Positions 23,345 through 31,217 of a DNA stretch of 33,017 nucleotides are shown here, in pieces (position 1 is the first letter of the stretch; every line of letters begins with the position of its first letter). The notes beneath the pieces were generated by a model. The model was not told the DNA's origin, did not search any database, and worked only from the letters and a program-made list of their open reading frames with translations. The stretch comes from AG25 sp035604455 (GTDB taxonomy: Bacteria > Gemmatimonadota > Gemmatimonadetes > Gemmatimonadales > GWC2-71-9), in NCBI GenBank assembly GCA_035604455.1, contig DATNIM010000084.1, positions 1 through 33,017 on the forward strand, read 5' to 3'. A program made the position numbers and the translations under genes.

Positions 23345-23728
23345 TTAAGGGCCCGGCTCGGCCGGCGCGGTCTGACGAACGAGCACGAGGATCGCGGCCT
23401 GAGGCACGACGAGATAGGCCTTCTCCTCGAACGTGATCTCGACTGCCGCTTTCCGAAAGAACAGCGCGTAGTCGCCGATCTGGGCCTGCATCGGCAGGTA
23501 GCGGACCTCGGGCGCGTGGATCTTCCACGGCTCCTCATCCATGCTCGCGGGCTCCGAGAGGGCCGTCCCTGGTCCCGTGGCGACGATGCGACCGCCCTGT
23601 ACCTGTCGTCCCTCGACCGCCGTCGGAGGCAGGTAGAGCCCCACGTTCGTGCGCTCCTCCCCGAGCTCCGGAGTGATCAAAACGCGGTCTCCGACGACCA
23701 TCAGCCGTTTGGGCGTTTCGTCTTGCAT
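23345..23728 (-). CDS. GroES-like (Cpn10) protein with an insert
   Basis: This protein of about 127 residues has the co-chaperonin fold pattern KRLMVVGDRVLITPE, a short mobile-loop-like stretch with a hydrophobic tip (NVGLYLPP), GGRIVATGPG, and a C-terminal strand AAILVLVR. Between GPG and IGDYALFFRK lies an extra segment of about 30 residues (rich in Glu, Pro and Met) not found in classical GroES of about 95 residues. No groEL is adjacent. I chose the ATG at 23728; a TTG at 23764 would add 12 residues. It diverges from the membrane-protein/lipoprotein unit. It may be a specialised co-chaperonin or a paralog with another role. Confidence 0.7.
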   Translation of the reverse strand: MQDETPKRLMVVGDRVLITPELGEERTNVGLYLPPTAVEGRQVQGGRIVATGPGTALSEPASMDEEPWKIHAPEVRYLPMQAQIGDYALFFRKAAVEITFEEKAYLVVPQAAILVLVRQTAPAEPGP

Positions 23729-23792
23729 GCCTGAATCTCTATTCCTGACAAAGGTTTCGCGCAAGCCACAGAGTTCGGGTGACCCGCATCAC

Positions 23793-23801
23793 GGGGGGGG
23801 G
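23793..23801 (+). repeat. Homopolymeric G9 tract in a divergent promoter region
   Basis: Nine consecutive G lie in the 163-nt gap between the GroES-like gene and the membrane-protein gene. Tracts of this length can slip during replication and alter promoter spacing. They are also common sites of sequencing error, so the exact count is uncertain. Confidence 0.5.
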
Positions 23802-23891
23802 AGCGGCACCTCTTCATCTATCGGGCGTTGGCGCCAAGCCTTGGGCGCCGTTGTCCCACCGTGGCGTGCTTCTTCGAAAGGAGTATCGCCG

Positions 23892-25133
23892 ATGAACGCG
23901 GTACTACAGACAGTGCTCCCACAAGCTCTCCCCGACCAATGGCGTGACGCCCTCGCTGTCGTCTTGTCGGCGATCACTTGGATCATCGACTGGCAGCGCT
24001 TGGCGCTCGGTCTCGTGCTCTCGGGCACGGACGCCCTGGTCGTGACGAAAGGCGTGTTCCTTCTCCTGCCCACGGCCCTCCTCATCGCAGCGCTGTGGGG
24101 TTCGATTCTCTCGCTCTACACGCTCCCCTTCCGCTCCGGTCGCGGCGCCTTCCTGGGCGCGCTCTTGATGGCCTGGTGGGACGCGGGGCGCATGACATGG
24201 TTCTACTGGGCGGGTATCGCCCGCTTTGCCCTGGTACTCGTCGGCTGGGTCTGGGGTCTGCTGCGCCTTGCGGCCTCGCTCTTGGCGCGGCTCCTGCGCT
24301 TCATGGTGACGCGGCCGTTTGCGCTCCTCGACTGGGCGACGAAGCAGTACTTCCAGCCGGGCGTGCCGTGGCTCGCCTTCCTATTCATTCTGTTCTGGTC
24401 GGCGCTCGAGGCCACGATCTTCACGTTCACCCTCAAGCCGACGCTGAGCGAGGTGCTCGCCGACCTGACGAGCACGGAGCTCGCGGGCTGGGCGGTGACG
24501 GCGGTGCTGTGGCCCTTCCTCTTCATTCTCATCTCGGGCAGCTTCGCCGCGATCCAGGCGCTGTCCGAAGCCATCCGCACGAAGAAGGTGTCGCAGATCG
24601 TCGGCATGGCATTCGTCGAAGCGTTCGTGATGTTCTTCGAAGTGATGTTTCTGTATCGGGAGTTGGTCGACGCGATCACGCCATGGATCGCCGAGCAGAC
24701 GGGGTTCCAGCTCGGTTTCGCGTGGACGCTCGCGCTGGCCTCGTTCGGCTGGATCGGCGTACGGGCCATGACGTGGTTCCTGTTTGGGCGCTTCGGGACC
24801 CCGGCCTTGCTCGGGGTGCTCGCCCGTCAGGACATCTCGGGGGCCAAGGCCCGAGGGGTTGCGACTCAGGAGTTGGGCCCGGAGTTCTGGCGCGGACCCA
24901 TTAGCGCCCTCAAGGCCGAGGCCGCGTGGTTTAAGGCGGAGGGCCGGGAGCTCTTCGAGCTCGCGTCCCTGCCCGTGCTCCAGATGCTCGCCGCGGCGCT
25001 CAACTTCGCCGTGGTCGTGATCCTGGGCCGGCCGACGTTCACCCTGCCCTTCCGCACGCTCGACCAGGTGCTGGCCGGCACGCCGCACTTCGGCGTCGCG
25101 GCCAAGGCCCCGGCCCCGGGAGGTGTTGCATGA
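23892..25133 (+). CDS. Polytopic membrane protein of unknown function
   Basis: This 413-residue protein starts at an ATG with AAGGAG 8 nt upstream. Hydrophobic stretches suggest seven or more membrane helices, for example LALGLVLSG, FLLLPTALLIAALWGSILSL, LVLVGWVWGLLRLAASLLA, WLAFLFILFWSALEATIF, WAVTAVLWPFLFILISGSF and MLAAALNFAVVVILG. A more hydrophilic stretch (about 310-365) precedes the last helix. I recognise no family motif. The last codons overlap the start of a von Willebrand A-like lipoprotein (ATGA), so the two are made together and probably act together at the inner membrane. Confidence 0.75.
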   Translation: MNAVLQTVLPQALPDQWRDALAVVLSAITWIIDWQRLALGLVLSGTDALVVTKGVFLLLPTALLIAALWGSILSLYTLPFRSGRGAFLGALLMAWWDAGRMTWFYWAGIARFALVLVGWVWGLLRLAASLLARLLRFMVTRPFALLDWATKQYFQPGVPWLAFLFILFWSALEATIFTFTLKPTLSEVLADLTSTELAGWAVTAVLWPFLFILISGSFAAIQALSEAIRTKKVSQIVGMAFVEAFVMFFEVMFLYRELVDAITPWIAEQTGFQLGFAWTLALASFGWIGVRAMTWFLFGRFGTPALLGVLARQDISGAKARGVATQELGPEFWRGPISALKAEAAWFKAEGRELFELASLPVLQMLAAALNFAVVVILGRPTFTLPFRTLDQVLAGTPHFGVAAKAPAPGGVA

Positions 25134-25879
25134 ACGCCCGGGTGTTCCGGTTTTCCGTGCTGGCCGCGCTGCTCGCAGCCTGTACTGGAGGCGGCGCCCA
25201 AAAGACGCCCGCCAAGGCGACGCTCGTGATCGGGCTCGACGTGAGTGGGTCGTTCAAGAACGAGTACGATGACGCGGTCGCGTTCGCGTCGTACTACATC
25301 TACGCCCATCTGCACGGGCTCGGCGGCCTCCACCAACCGACAGCGCTCTTTGTCGCCTCAATCGGCGGCGATCGGCCGGGCGAACCGAAAGCGTTCCACC
25401 CGATCGACGACTTCTCGAACAGAACTCAGGAGGAGATCGCGTCGGACCTGCGCACGTGGTTTCCCCCGCGGGACGCCTATACGGACTTCAACGTGTTCTT
25501 CCGGCAGGTGGCGTCGCTCGCGAAGGAGCGGGGTCTCATCCTTGCCCCGCTCACGCTCGTGATCCTCTCCGACGGCGTGCCCGATGTGGGGGCTCAGGCG
25601 CACGGCGGCAACCCGATCGCGAGGATCGATTTCAGCCCGCTTGAGTACCTGTCCCGCAGCGTGACCGTGCGGCTGCTCTACGCCTCGCCCACGGTGGGTG
25701 ACGAATGGAAGCGCCTGGTCCACCGCAAGCGCGTGCGGCTCTGGACGGAAGAGGCACCGGTCATGGTCGGCTGGCATCGCCAGCTCGCCGACTCGCAGCC
25801 GGTCGAACAGCAGGACAGCCTGTTTAAGTGGATGGCCGACAACGTGGACTTCAGGGTCCGGACGGGCGCCATCTTCTAA
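25130..25879 (+). CDS. Lipoprotein with von Willebrand A-like domain
   Basis: This 249-residue protein has a lipoprotein signal with lipobox LLAAC (Cys18). The mature part starts with a VWA-like core: IGLDVSGS (residues 35-41 hold a DxSxS metal-ion-dependent adhesion site), a following Thr candidate in AYTDF, and VILSDGVPD supplying the later Asp. Such domains bind a divalent metal and a protein partner. The start overlaps the upstream membrane-protein gene by 4 nt, which implies a complex of a membrane base and an extracytoplasmic VWA arm. A perfect hairpin terminator follows 8 nt after the stop. The partner and process are unknown. Confidence 0.75.
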   Translation: MNARVFRFSVLAALLAACTGGGAQKTPAKATLVIGLDVSGSFKNEYDDAVAFASYYIYAHLHGLGGLHQPTALFVASIGGDRPGEPKAFHPIDDFSNRTQEEIASDLRTWFPPRDAYTDFNVFFRQVASLAKERGLILAPLTLVILSDGVPDVGAQAHGGNPIARIDFSPLEYLSRSVTVRLLYASPTVGDEWKRLVHRKRVRLWTEEAPVMVGWHRQLADSQPVEQQDSLFKWMADNVDFRVRTGAIF

Positions 25880-25887
25880 GCATGACG

Positions 25888-25915
25888 GCGGGCGCCCGGA
25901 TGTCCGGGCGCCCGC
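25888..25915. terminator. Bidirectional hairpin terminator between convergent genes
   Basis: A perfect 13-bp GC-rich inverted repeat (gcgggcgcccgga / tccgggcgcccgc) with a minimal loop fills the gap between the VWA lipoprotein stop and the bacilliredoxin stop. Its place between two convergent 3' ends fits termination for both strands. Confidence 0.8.
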
Positions 25916-26347
25916 TCAGCAGTACTCGTCGAACGCCGCTGTGAGGTCCGTAGCGATGGCCCGGGCGTCTCGTCCCTCGATCTGCTTGCGCTCGAGCATG
26001 AACACGAGCTCGCCATTTCGGAACAACGCCATCTGGGGTGAGGACGGCGCATACCCCGTGAAATAGCTGCGCGCCCGCGCAGTGGCGTCCGCGTCCTGGC
26101 CGGCGAAGACCGTGAGGAGGCGAGCCGGGCGTTTCGCGTGTCCGATCGCGAGTGCTGCGGCCGGGCGGGCGTTGCGGGCCGCGCACCCGCAGGTCGAGTT
26201 CACGACCACGAGGGTCGACTCGGTTTGCTTCAGTGCCGCGTCGACCTCCTCGGGCGTCCGCAGTTCGCCAAAGCCGATCCGCACGAGCTCGTCGCGCATC
26301 GGTTGCACGAGACGCGGATCGTACATGTGTACGCGTAAGTTCGTCAT
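25916..26347 (-). CDS. Bacilliredoxin (BrxA/BrxB family)
   Basis: This 143-residue thioredoxin-fold protein of the YphP/YqiW family removes bacillithiol from mixed disulfides on proteins. It has the family CGC active site in VVVNSTCGCAARNARP (Cys53-Gly-Cys55), and MYDPRLVQPMRDEL near the start. The length matches BrxA. I chose the ATG at 26347 (MTNLRVHMYD), with GAGG upstream; the frame is open for 34 more codons, but those residues do not look like the family. It implies the organism uses bacillithiol or a related low-molecular-weight thiol. Confidence 0.9.
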   Translation of the reverse strand: MTNLRVHMYDPRLVQPMRDELVRIGFGELRTPEEVDAALKQTESTLVVVNSTCGCAARNARPAAALAIGHAKRPARLLTVFAGQDADATARARSYFTGYAPSSPQMALFRNGELVFMLERKQIEGRDARAIATDLTAAFDEYC

Positions 26348-26570
26348 CGTCGTTCCGTCCTCATAGGATGTGGCGGGGAGCGCAAGTGTCCGGCGAGGTG
26401 GCTCTCGGACTTTCACTGCAAGCCTAGACATCAGCGGGTCCAACGACAAGGGCCTACGGGCGTGACGCTCGTGAATTCCCCTTGGGCAGCGCTCCGTGGG
26501 ACCCCACGGGTGCGCGTATCGGATATGTTTCCTTGAAGGGTTCGGACGGTCGCAAGGTCCGTGGTCACAC

Positions 26571-27305
26571 CTACGACTCGTGCCAGAGCCGCTTGGCCTC
26601 GAGTTGCGCCTTGCGCTCCCGGAGGTCGCTCAGAGCGAGGCAAGTGGTGGAAAAAGGTATGAGTGCTTTCCTGTACCGGTCGATTGCGGCAATCATGTCC
26701 GTCGACCACCCCAGGCCCTGATTCGAGTAGAGTGGTTGCAAGCCGTGGCCGGCCGGGTGCCTGGGCGGCCAGTCGGGGTCGTTCCCGAGGTCGAATCCGT
26801 GGGTCCCCGCAAGAATTCCCACCTCTGACACGACTTGGCGGAGCTGCCACTGCAGGGCGCCGACGCTCATCTCACGAAACGAGTCGGTGTGCCGATACTT
26901 TGGGTCGTATGCGAAGGGTTCGACCGCTCCAGGGGCAGCGGCCCGATGGACCCAGTGGGCGCTTTCGGCGAGGGCCTCCCCGACAAGCACCGGTGCTCGC
27001 TCGACCAGATCCGCCAGCTTGGTCTTTAGCTCCCGCAAGGCTTCCGAACCGAGCGCCTTCGCGCGTTCGTGGCGACGAGTCACGATCTGCTCCATGACCT
27101 GGGGCAGGAGGGATTGCACGTGCCGTCCAGCGGCTGCGATGAAGACCTGGGCCGTTGCTTCAAGCCGCGTGCGCTGCTCGTCGAGTTGGCGCTCGAGCTT
27201 TAGGATCTCGGGGTCCAACTCTTCCGGCGTCACGGACACTCCACTCGAGGAGTTTCCAACGATAGACCCAGACGTGCGCGCGTCAATGCGGCGTGTCGCG
27301 TCCAT
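26571..27305 (-). CDS. Coiled-coil protein of unknown function, downstream of an acyltransferase
   Basis: This 244-residue protein matches no family I recognise. A Ser/Thr-rich N-terminus is followed by a long helical, probably coiled-coil region (PEILKLERQLDEQRTRLEAT onward to about residue 115). The C-terminal part has a Trp/Tyr-rich stretch with GFDLGNDPDWPPRHPAG and GWSTDMIAAIDRYRKAL. There is no signal peptide or membrane helix. It begins 15 nt after the acyltransferase stop and is probably co-transcribed with it. The ATG at 27305 is the best start; an upstream TTG would add three residues. Its base composition looks slightly richer in A/T than that of the genes to the left. Confidence 0.65.
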   Translation of the reverse strand: MDATRRIDARTSGSIVGNSSSGVSVTPEELDPEILKLERQLDEQRTRLEATAQVFIAAAGRHVQSLLPQVMEQIVTRRHERAKALGSEALRELKTKLADLVERAPVLVGEALAESAHWVHRAAAPGAVEPFAYDPKYRHTDSFREMSVGALQWQLRQVVSEVGILAGTHGFDLGNDPDWPPRHPAGHGLQPLYSNQGLGWSTDMIAAIDRYRKALIPFSTTCLALSDLRERKAQLEAKRLWHES

Positions 27306-27320
27306 GCCGCGCAATGGACA

Positions 27321-29336
27321 TTAGGACCCATGATTTCGGTTCTTATGGGCTGCGCGCAACGCTAGCGTGATTCTCTCATCCAGCTCCGGGCCAAGGGTGC
27401 GACTGAAAGTCGCGGTCAGGTGATTGTTGTCATGAAAGAGCACGAGCCCACCCCGTTCGTAACCGCACCACGTGTCCGGACAGATTGCGGATCCCATGTC
27501 CACGACCTCCGCTGTTCCCGAACGGTCGAACTCTGCGACCGCGATCTGTTCGGCGATCTGAGTCGGCGCGCTGACCGGAGAGAATCGGCACACAGTGTCT
27601 TTGTCTTGGGCCAGCCACGCGGCCCGCGAGAGGCACGCGGGCGCGCTCTCCGTCAGAACGGGGGTGTCCCGAAGGAGGACGAGGTCGCCCACGAGCGGTC
27701 GCAGTCGATTGAGCGTCTCGCGGACGGCGCTTCGCCACCGGGCGATCTCAAGAGGCGCTTTCTCATCTCCGTCCTCGTGCAGATCATACCCACTCGACAG
27801 TCCTATGATGACGAGCGTGGGCCGCGTGCTTGCCACCCGTCGGACCACCTGCTCCTGCCACGCTGTGCATTCAACGTAGGGTCGGTCCAAGGTCGTGTCG
27901 AACGGTTGGTATGGGAACGGCGGGCAGGCCGCCTTGGTCAGCGATATCAGGCGCCAGCCACGTCGCAACGCCATCGCCTCGGCCGCCGGGAACCATTGCT
28001 CGGCGTGCGAGTCCCCGATGAGCATCATGGTGGAGTCGGCCGACGTCCGACCGTACACACAGTCGCGCAGTGTGACGGAGAAGAAGTTTAGATGGCAACC
28101 ATCTGCCTTGACTCGCGCAATGTCGTCGACGGCTGACTCATACGGGCGTTGCGCCGGCAAATCGAGCGCCGCCCTGGCGGTGTGACGCGTGACCAGGCCT
28201 GTGGACGCGCCAAGTGCGGCGAGCGCGAGTCCGCCGGCGATCGACAGGCGGCTACGAGCGATGAGCAGCTTGGATTCGCGAATCGGGTTCTCGATCGTGT
28301 GGAACGTCAACCACGCCAACCCGAGCGAGATGACCGCGCCGGCAGCGCCGCGGGTCAGCGATGCCTCCTCTCCACCATTCCTCAGCAGAAGCATCACGGG
28401 CCAATGCCACAAGTACCAGGAATAGGACAGGTCGCCCAGGATCTGGAGTGGTCGAGCGCGGAGAGCCGAGGTCACAGGGGTGCCGCGGTCCCGCGTGCTC
28501 ACCGCGAGCACCAAGCTCGCCCCGCAGACCGGTAGGAGAGCGGCGTATCCCGGAAATGCGGTTCGGTCATCGAAAAAGAAGGCTGCACCCGCGATGCAGG
28601 CGATTCCGATGGCTGCCACCGTGTTCGCAAACCTGGCGGATCCCGACCCGCGGGAGCGGACGATCAGGCCCGTCACTCCGCCGCACGCAAACTCCCACGC
28701 TCGCGCAGGCGTCGCGAAAAACGCCCACGGACGGTCGATCTTCGTGACCAGGATCGAGGTCAGTAACGACACGAGGCCCACGCCAAGCAGCGTCGCGATC
28801 AGGACCGAGTCAACGCGGCGGGATTTTCTGCAACCCCAGAGCACGAGGAGAATCAGCGCCGGCCAGATGAGATAGAACTGCTCCTCCACGCAGAGTGACC
28901 AGTAATGCAGGAGCGGATTGACATGCGCCTCACCCGCACGCAGGTAGTCAGTCGCGATGTGAGCGAACCAGAAGTTGCCGACGTAGAGCGCGGTCGAGAT
29001 GGCGACCGAGCTGAACGACTTCAGCTCAAATGGGGGAAGAGTCCGGCGGACGACCGCGACGGTGGCGATCAATACGAGCATGGCCGCCGGCAGAAGACGC
29101 CGGGCGCGTCTGGCGTAGAATCGTGTCAGTTGGATGGTGCGGGTTGCTTCGGCCTCCCGGGCAAGCAGTCCCGTGATCAGAAACCCCGAAATCACGAAGA
29201 ACACGTCGACACCGATGTAGCCGCCCGGCAGGAGGCTGTGGTGCGCGTGGTAGGCCACCACGAGGAGGATCGCGATGGCGCGGAGGCCCTGGATCTCCGG
29301 GTTGAACGTCGTCCGCGCAGGCGGCGTGGTGGTCAC
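27321..29336 (-). CDS. Acyltransferase-3 / SGNH two-domain membrane acyltransferase (OafA/YrhL type)
   Basis: This 671-residue enzyme probably adds acyl (often acetyl) groups to surface polysaccharide, lipopolysaccharide or peptidoglycan. The membrane domain (about 1-385) has QGLRAIA (16-22), the conserved His30 in VAYHAHHS, GGYIGVDVFFVISGFLI, the Arg-rich FYARRARRLLPA, and LCVEEQFYLIWP near 149, with about ten helices. The C-terminal SGNH-hydrolase-like domain starts near 430: MLIGDSHAEQ supplies the nucleophile Ser443 and FHDNNHLTA the Asp636/His639 pair. It starts at a GTG. The likely partner is the coiled-coil protein encoded 15 nt downstream. Confidence 0.93.
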   Translation of the reverse strand: MTTTPPARTTFNPEIQGLRAIAILLVVAYHAHHSLLPGGYIGVDVFFVISGFLITGLLAREAEATRTIQLTRFYARRARRLLPAAMLVLIATVAVVRRTLPPFELKSFSSVAISTALYVGNFWFAHIATDYLRAGEAHVNPLLHYWSLCVEEQFYLIWPALILLVLWGCRKSRRVDSVLIATLLGVGLVSLLTSILVTKIDRPWAFFATPARAWEFACGGVTGLIVRSRGSGSARFANTVAAIGIACIAGAAFFFDDRTAFPGYAALLPVCGASLVLAVSTRDRGTPVTSALRARPLQILGDLSYSWYLWHWPVMLLLRNGGEEASLTRGAAGAVISLGLAWLTFHTIENPIRESKLLIARSRLSIAGGLALAALGASTGLVTRHTARAALDLPAQRPYESAVDDIARVKADGCHLNFFSVTLRDCVYGRTSADSTMMLIGDSHAEQWFPAAEAMALRRGWRLISLTKAACPPFPYQPFDTTLDRPYVECTAWQEQVVRRVASTRPTLVIIGLSSGYDLHEDGDEKAPLEIARWRSAVRETLNRLRPLVGDLVLLRDTPVLTESAPACLSRAAWLAQDKDTVCRFSPVSAPTQIAEQIAVAEFDRSGTAEVVDMGSAICPDTWCGYERGGLVLFHDNNHLTATFSRTLGPELDERITLALRAAHKNRNHGS

Positions 29337-29836
29337 GGGGCGGTGTTCCGTCCGGTCGGCGTGTGCGAACGTCCCGCGTTGCGCCCGCGGGCTGCTGCGT
29401 CTTGATCGTGAAGCGGGTCTACGGCCGTTTGGGGCAGGTGCAACACTGCGCCACAGCCGTGGAGTGCCGGGTGGCGCAGCATCGGAACGCGCTCGCCGAG
29501 TGGCTCACCACGCTCCCTTTGGTGATACCGCTTTGACCAAGGCGACGGTGACTGGGTAACTCGATGCGCCAGCAGCGATTCGAGCGCGGGACCTTCGGCT
29601 TCGGAGGCCGACGCTCTATGCGGATGGGCTACTGGTGCTTGCAACGCAACAAGGTAACCGGGCACGGGCCGGTTCGCCGTCCGGCCCCAAGGGGGAAACG
29701 ATTGGGTTTCCTAAGCACAAAATCTAGAGCGGCGAACGTCAGTTAGCTGAGCAGCTCGTCAGCACCGACAAGTTGGGCACCGCACAGTTTGGCGACTACC
29801 GGAAAAGGACGCGCACAACCCGATCGGGTCTTGCTG
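29337..29836. other. Gene-free 500-bp stretch, possibly decayed sequence
   Basis: No credible intact gene is seen between the acyltransferase start and the phosphoesterase stop. A short open stretch at 29402-29536 (plus strand, 44 residues, containing VKRVYGRLGQVQ and AQHRNALAEWL) reads like a fragment of a protein, perhaps from a decayed mobile element, but I cannot name it. Part of the stretch (29700-29760) is richer in A/T than the neighbours. The promoter for the acyltransferase must lie at its left end. Confidence 0.3.
29666..29687 (-). terminator. Stem-loop downstream of the phosphoesterase gene
   Basis: A 7-bp GC stem (gggccgg / ccggccc) with an 8-nt loop lies about 150 nt beyond the phosphoesterase stop on its strand. 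There is no clear T-run, so termination is only a possibility. Confidence 0.25.
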
Positions 29837-30634
29837 TCAGGCGTCGTCGCCGCCCGCTGCGCCGGGCGACGCGACCGGAGGCGAGAGGACCCCACCGCTT
29901 GCGAGGTAGTCTGCAAACTCGTTCGGCAGCTCGCTTTCTCGGATACCCGTGATGGCGCGTTGGATGTCGTATTCCACGCGCCGGAACTCCACGGTCACGG
30001 CGCCGGCAGTCGCGACATCTAGGAGCACGTACCCAGCGCGCCAGTCGCCGTCCTTCGGACGCCCTACGCTTCCAGTGTTCACGAAATGGAGACCCTCGAC
30101 TTCGCGGTGCCATGGCTTGTGTGTGTGGCCGAAGCACAGGACGTCTCCCCGTTTGGCGCCTGCATGTTCGGCCATCCTGAGGCAGAACGCGTCGGAGCGA
30201 TCCTCGGTCCAGTACAGCGTATTCAGCGTCGGCGTGCCATGGACCAGGACGACGACCGGTCCCGCCACGTGGCCCCCGAGGGGGCGGAGGTCGATGCGGA
30301 ACGGGAGCCCACCGAGGTATGCCTTGTTACTGGAAGAGACCGCGCGCCGCGTCCATTCATAACTCAGATGGGAGAGCTCCTCCTGATGGGGGTCTTCGTA
30401 CTTGCACCCGCAATGCTTGTAGTCGGTGGCGACCGTGGAATCATAGTTGCCAGCAACCCCAGAGATCTTCTGACTCCGGAGCAGCTCGATGGTCTCGTTC
30501 GGCCAGGGTGCGTAGCCGACCAGATCTCCGAGGTGATAGGTGGCGCCCACGTCTGGCTGGGCGGTGATGTCATTGAGCACCCCCTCGAGGGCGGGTGCAT
30601 TCGCGTGGATGTCTGAGATGAGTGCGTAGCGCAT
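29837..30634 (-). CDS. Calcineurin-like metallophosphoesterase
   Basis: This 265-residue enzyme of the YfcE/MPP-superfamily type has the complete two-metal site: SDIHAN (Asp8, His10), GDLVGY, GNYD, VLVHGTP, and GHTHKPW. HFVNTGSVGRPKDGD follows, typical of this subgroup. The substrate cannot be read; phosphodiesters or phosphoprotein are possible. It has no signal peptide and is likely cytoplasmic. It lies 73 nt after the arsR-like gene on the same strand and may be expressed with it. Confidence 0.9.
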   Translation of the reverse strand: MRYALISDIHANAPALEGVLNDITAQPDVGATYHLGDLVGYAPWPNETIELLRSQKISGVAGNYDSTVATDYKHCGCKYEDPHQEELSHLSYEWTRRAVSSSNKAYLGGLPFRIDLRPLGGHVAGPVVVLVHGTPTLNTLYWTEDRSDAFCLRMAEHAGAKRGDVLCFGHTHKPWHREVEGLHFVNTGSVGRPKDGDWRAGYVLLDVATAGAVTVEFRRVEYDIQRAITGIRESELPNEFADYLASGGVLSPPVASPGAAGGDDA

Positions 30635-30707
30635 CAGCCTTCGCGCATGCCTTCGCCCACCCGCAGTTGCCTCGTGGCCCGGAACGTCTGCGTCGGTCCG
30701 GATCTCG

Positions 30708-31118
30708 TCATCCTCCCTTCCTCACGCCTCGAGCGCACGGGTGGTCTTGCCGATCGATGACGGCCCGCTCCGCCAGGACTCGTTCCTGGTCGAGCGAGGC
30801 AATCCCACGAAAGCAGGTGCGCGCGCAGTGGATCAGGTTGCGGTGGATCGTGTCCCGCGGCTCGGCGAGCGCGTAATACGTGAACTGCAGCTCCGGCCTC
30901 GCGTCGACGAGTCCCGTGCGCCGCAGGTAGGCGAGATGACGTGACACGGTGGGCTGTGCGAGCTGCAGGAGCCGCACGATGTCGCACACGCAGAGCTCAC
31001 CGGCCGCGAGGACATTCAGAATCCGAATGCGGGTGGGATCCGCAAAGCCGCGAAACAACGCATCCAAATCCGCGATCGCGGGCGCGCGATCCTCCAAAGT
31101 TGGCGGTTGCATACGCAT
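30708..31118 (-). CDS. ArsR-family metalloid-responsive transcriptional repressor
   Basis: This 136-residue winged-helix repressor carries the ArsR sensing motif ELCVCDIV (Cys43, Cys45) at the start of helix 3. The third Cys of the E. coli type (ELCVCDLC) is replaced by Val. The recognition helix reads LAQPTVSRHLAYLRRTGLV. The C-terminus contains further Cys residues (HCARTCF) that might take part in binding. ATG codons at 31118 and 31112 are both possible. The operator candidates overlap its start and the promoter of the divergent pstS-like gene, so it probably represses both. Antimonite or arsenite is the likely inducer; the loss of the third Cys leaves some doubt. Confidence 0.9.
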   Translation of the reverse strand: MRMQPPTLEDRAPAIADLDALFRGFADPTRIRILNVLAAGELCVCDIVRLLQLAQPTVSRHLAYLRRTGLVDARPELQFTYYALAEPRDTIHRNLIHCARTCFRGIASLDQERVLAERAVIDRQDHPCARGVRKGG

Positions 31119-31147
31119 ATTGACATGAAATATGGGTATACGGATAT
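31111..31147. promoter_or_regulatory. Cluster of inverted half-sites, candidate ArsR operator
   Basis: Three 10-bp related half-sites occur here: atacgcatat (31111-31120), atatgggtat (31130-31139, inverted, one mismatch) and atacggatat (31138-31147, direct, one mismatch). The first two form an inverted repeat with a 9-nt gap. They cover the arsR start and the -35 to -10 interval of the pstS promoter, as expected for a repressor that blocks both genes. Confidence 0.6.
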
Positions 31148-31148
31148 T
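31120..31148 (+). promoter_or_regulatory. Sigma-70 promoter of the pstS-like gene
   Basis: A perfect TTGACA (31120-31125) is followed after 17 nt by GATATT (31143-31148), a 4/6 match to the -10 consensus. Transcription would start near 31155, leaving a leader of about 63 nt that carries a GGAGGGG ribosome binding site. Two of the three operator-like half-sites lie between -35 and -10. Confidence 0.6.
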
Positions 31149-31217
31149 CGGCGGCAAGCAACGAGCGCCACCGCTCGGCCGCCTCAGCCTTGCCACCCCC
31201 CGGAGGGGAATCATCTG

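Noticed and set aside
23828..23837. Perfect palindrome ttggcgccaa upstream of the membrane-protein gene
   Set aside because: It could be an operator, but such GC palindromes are expected by chance at this base composition, and no matching second copy or regulator is seen. It is not a CIRCE element despite the GroES-like neighbour.
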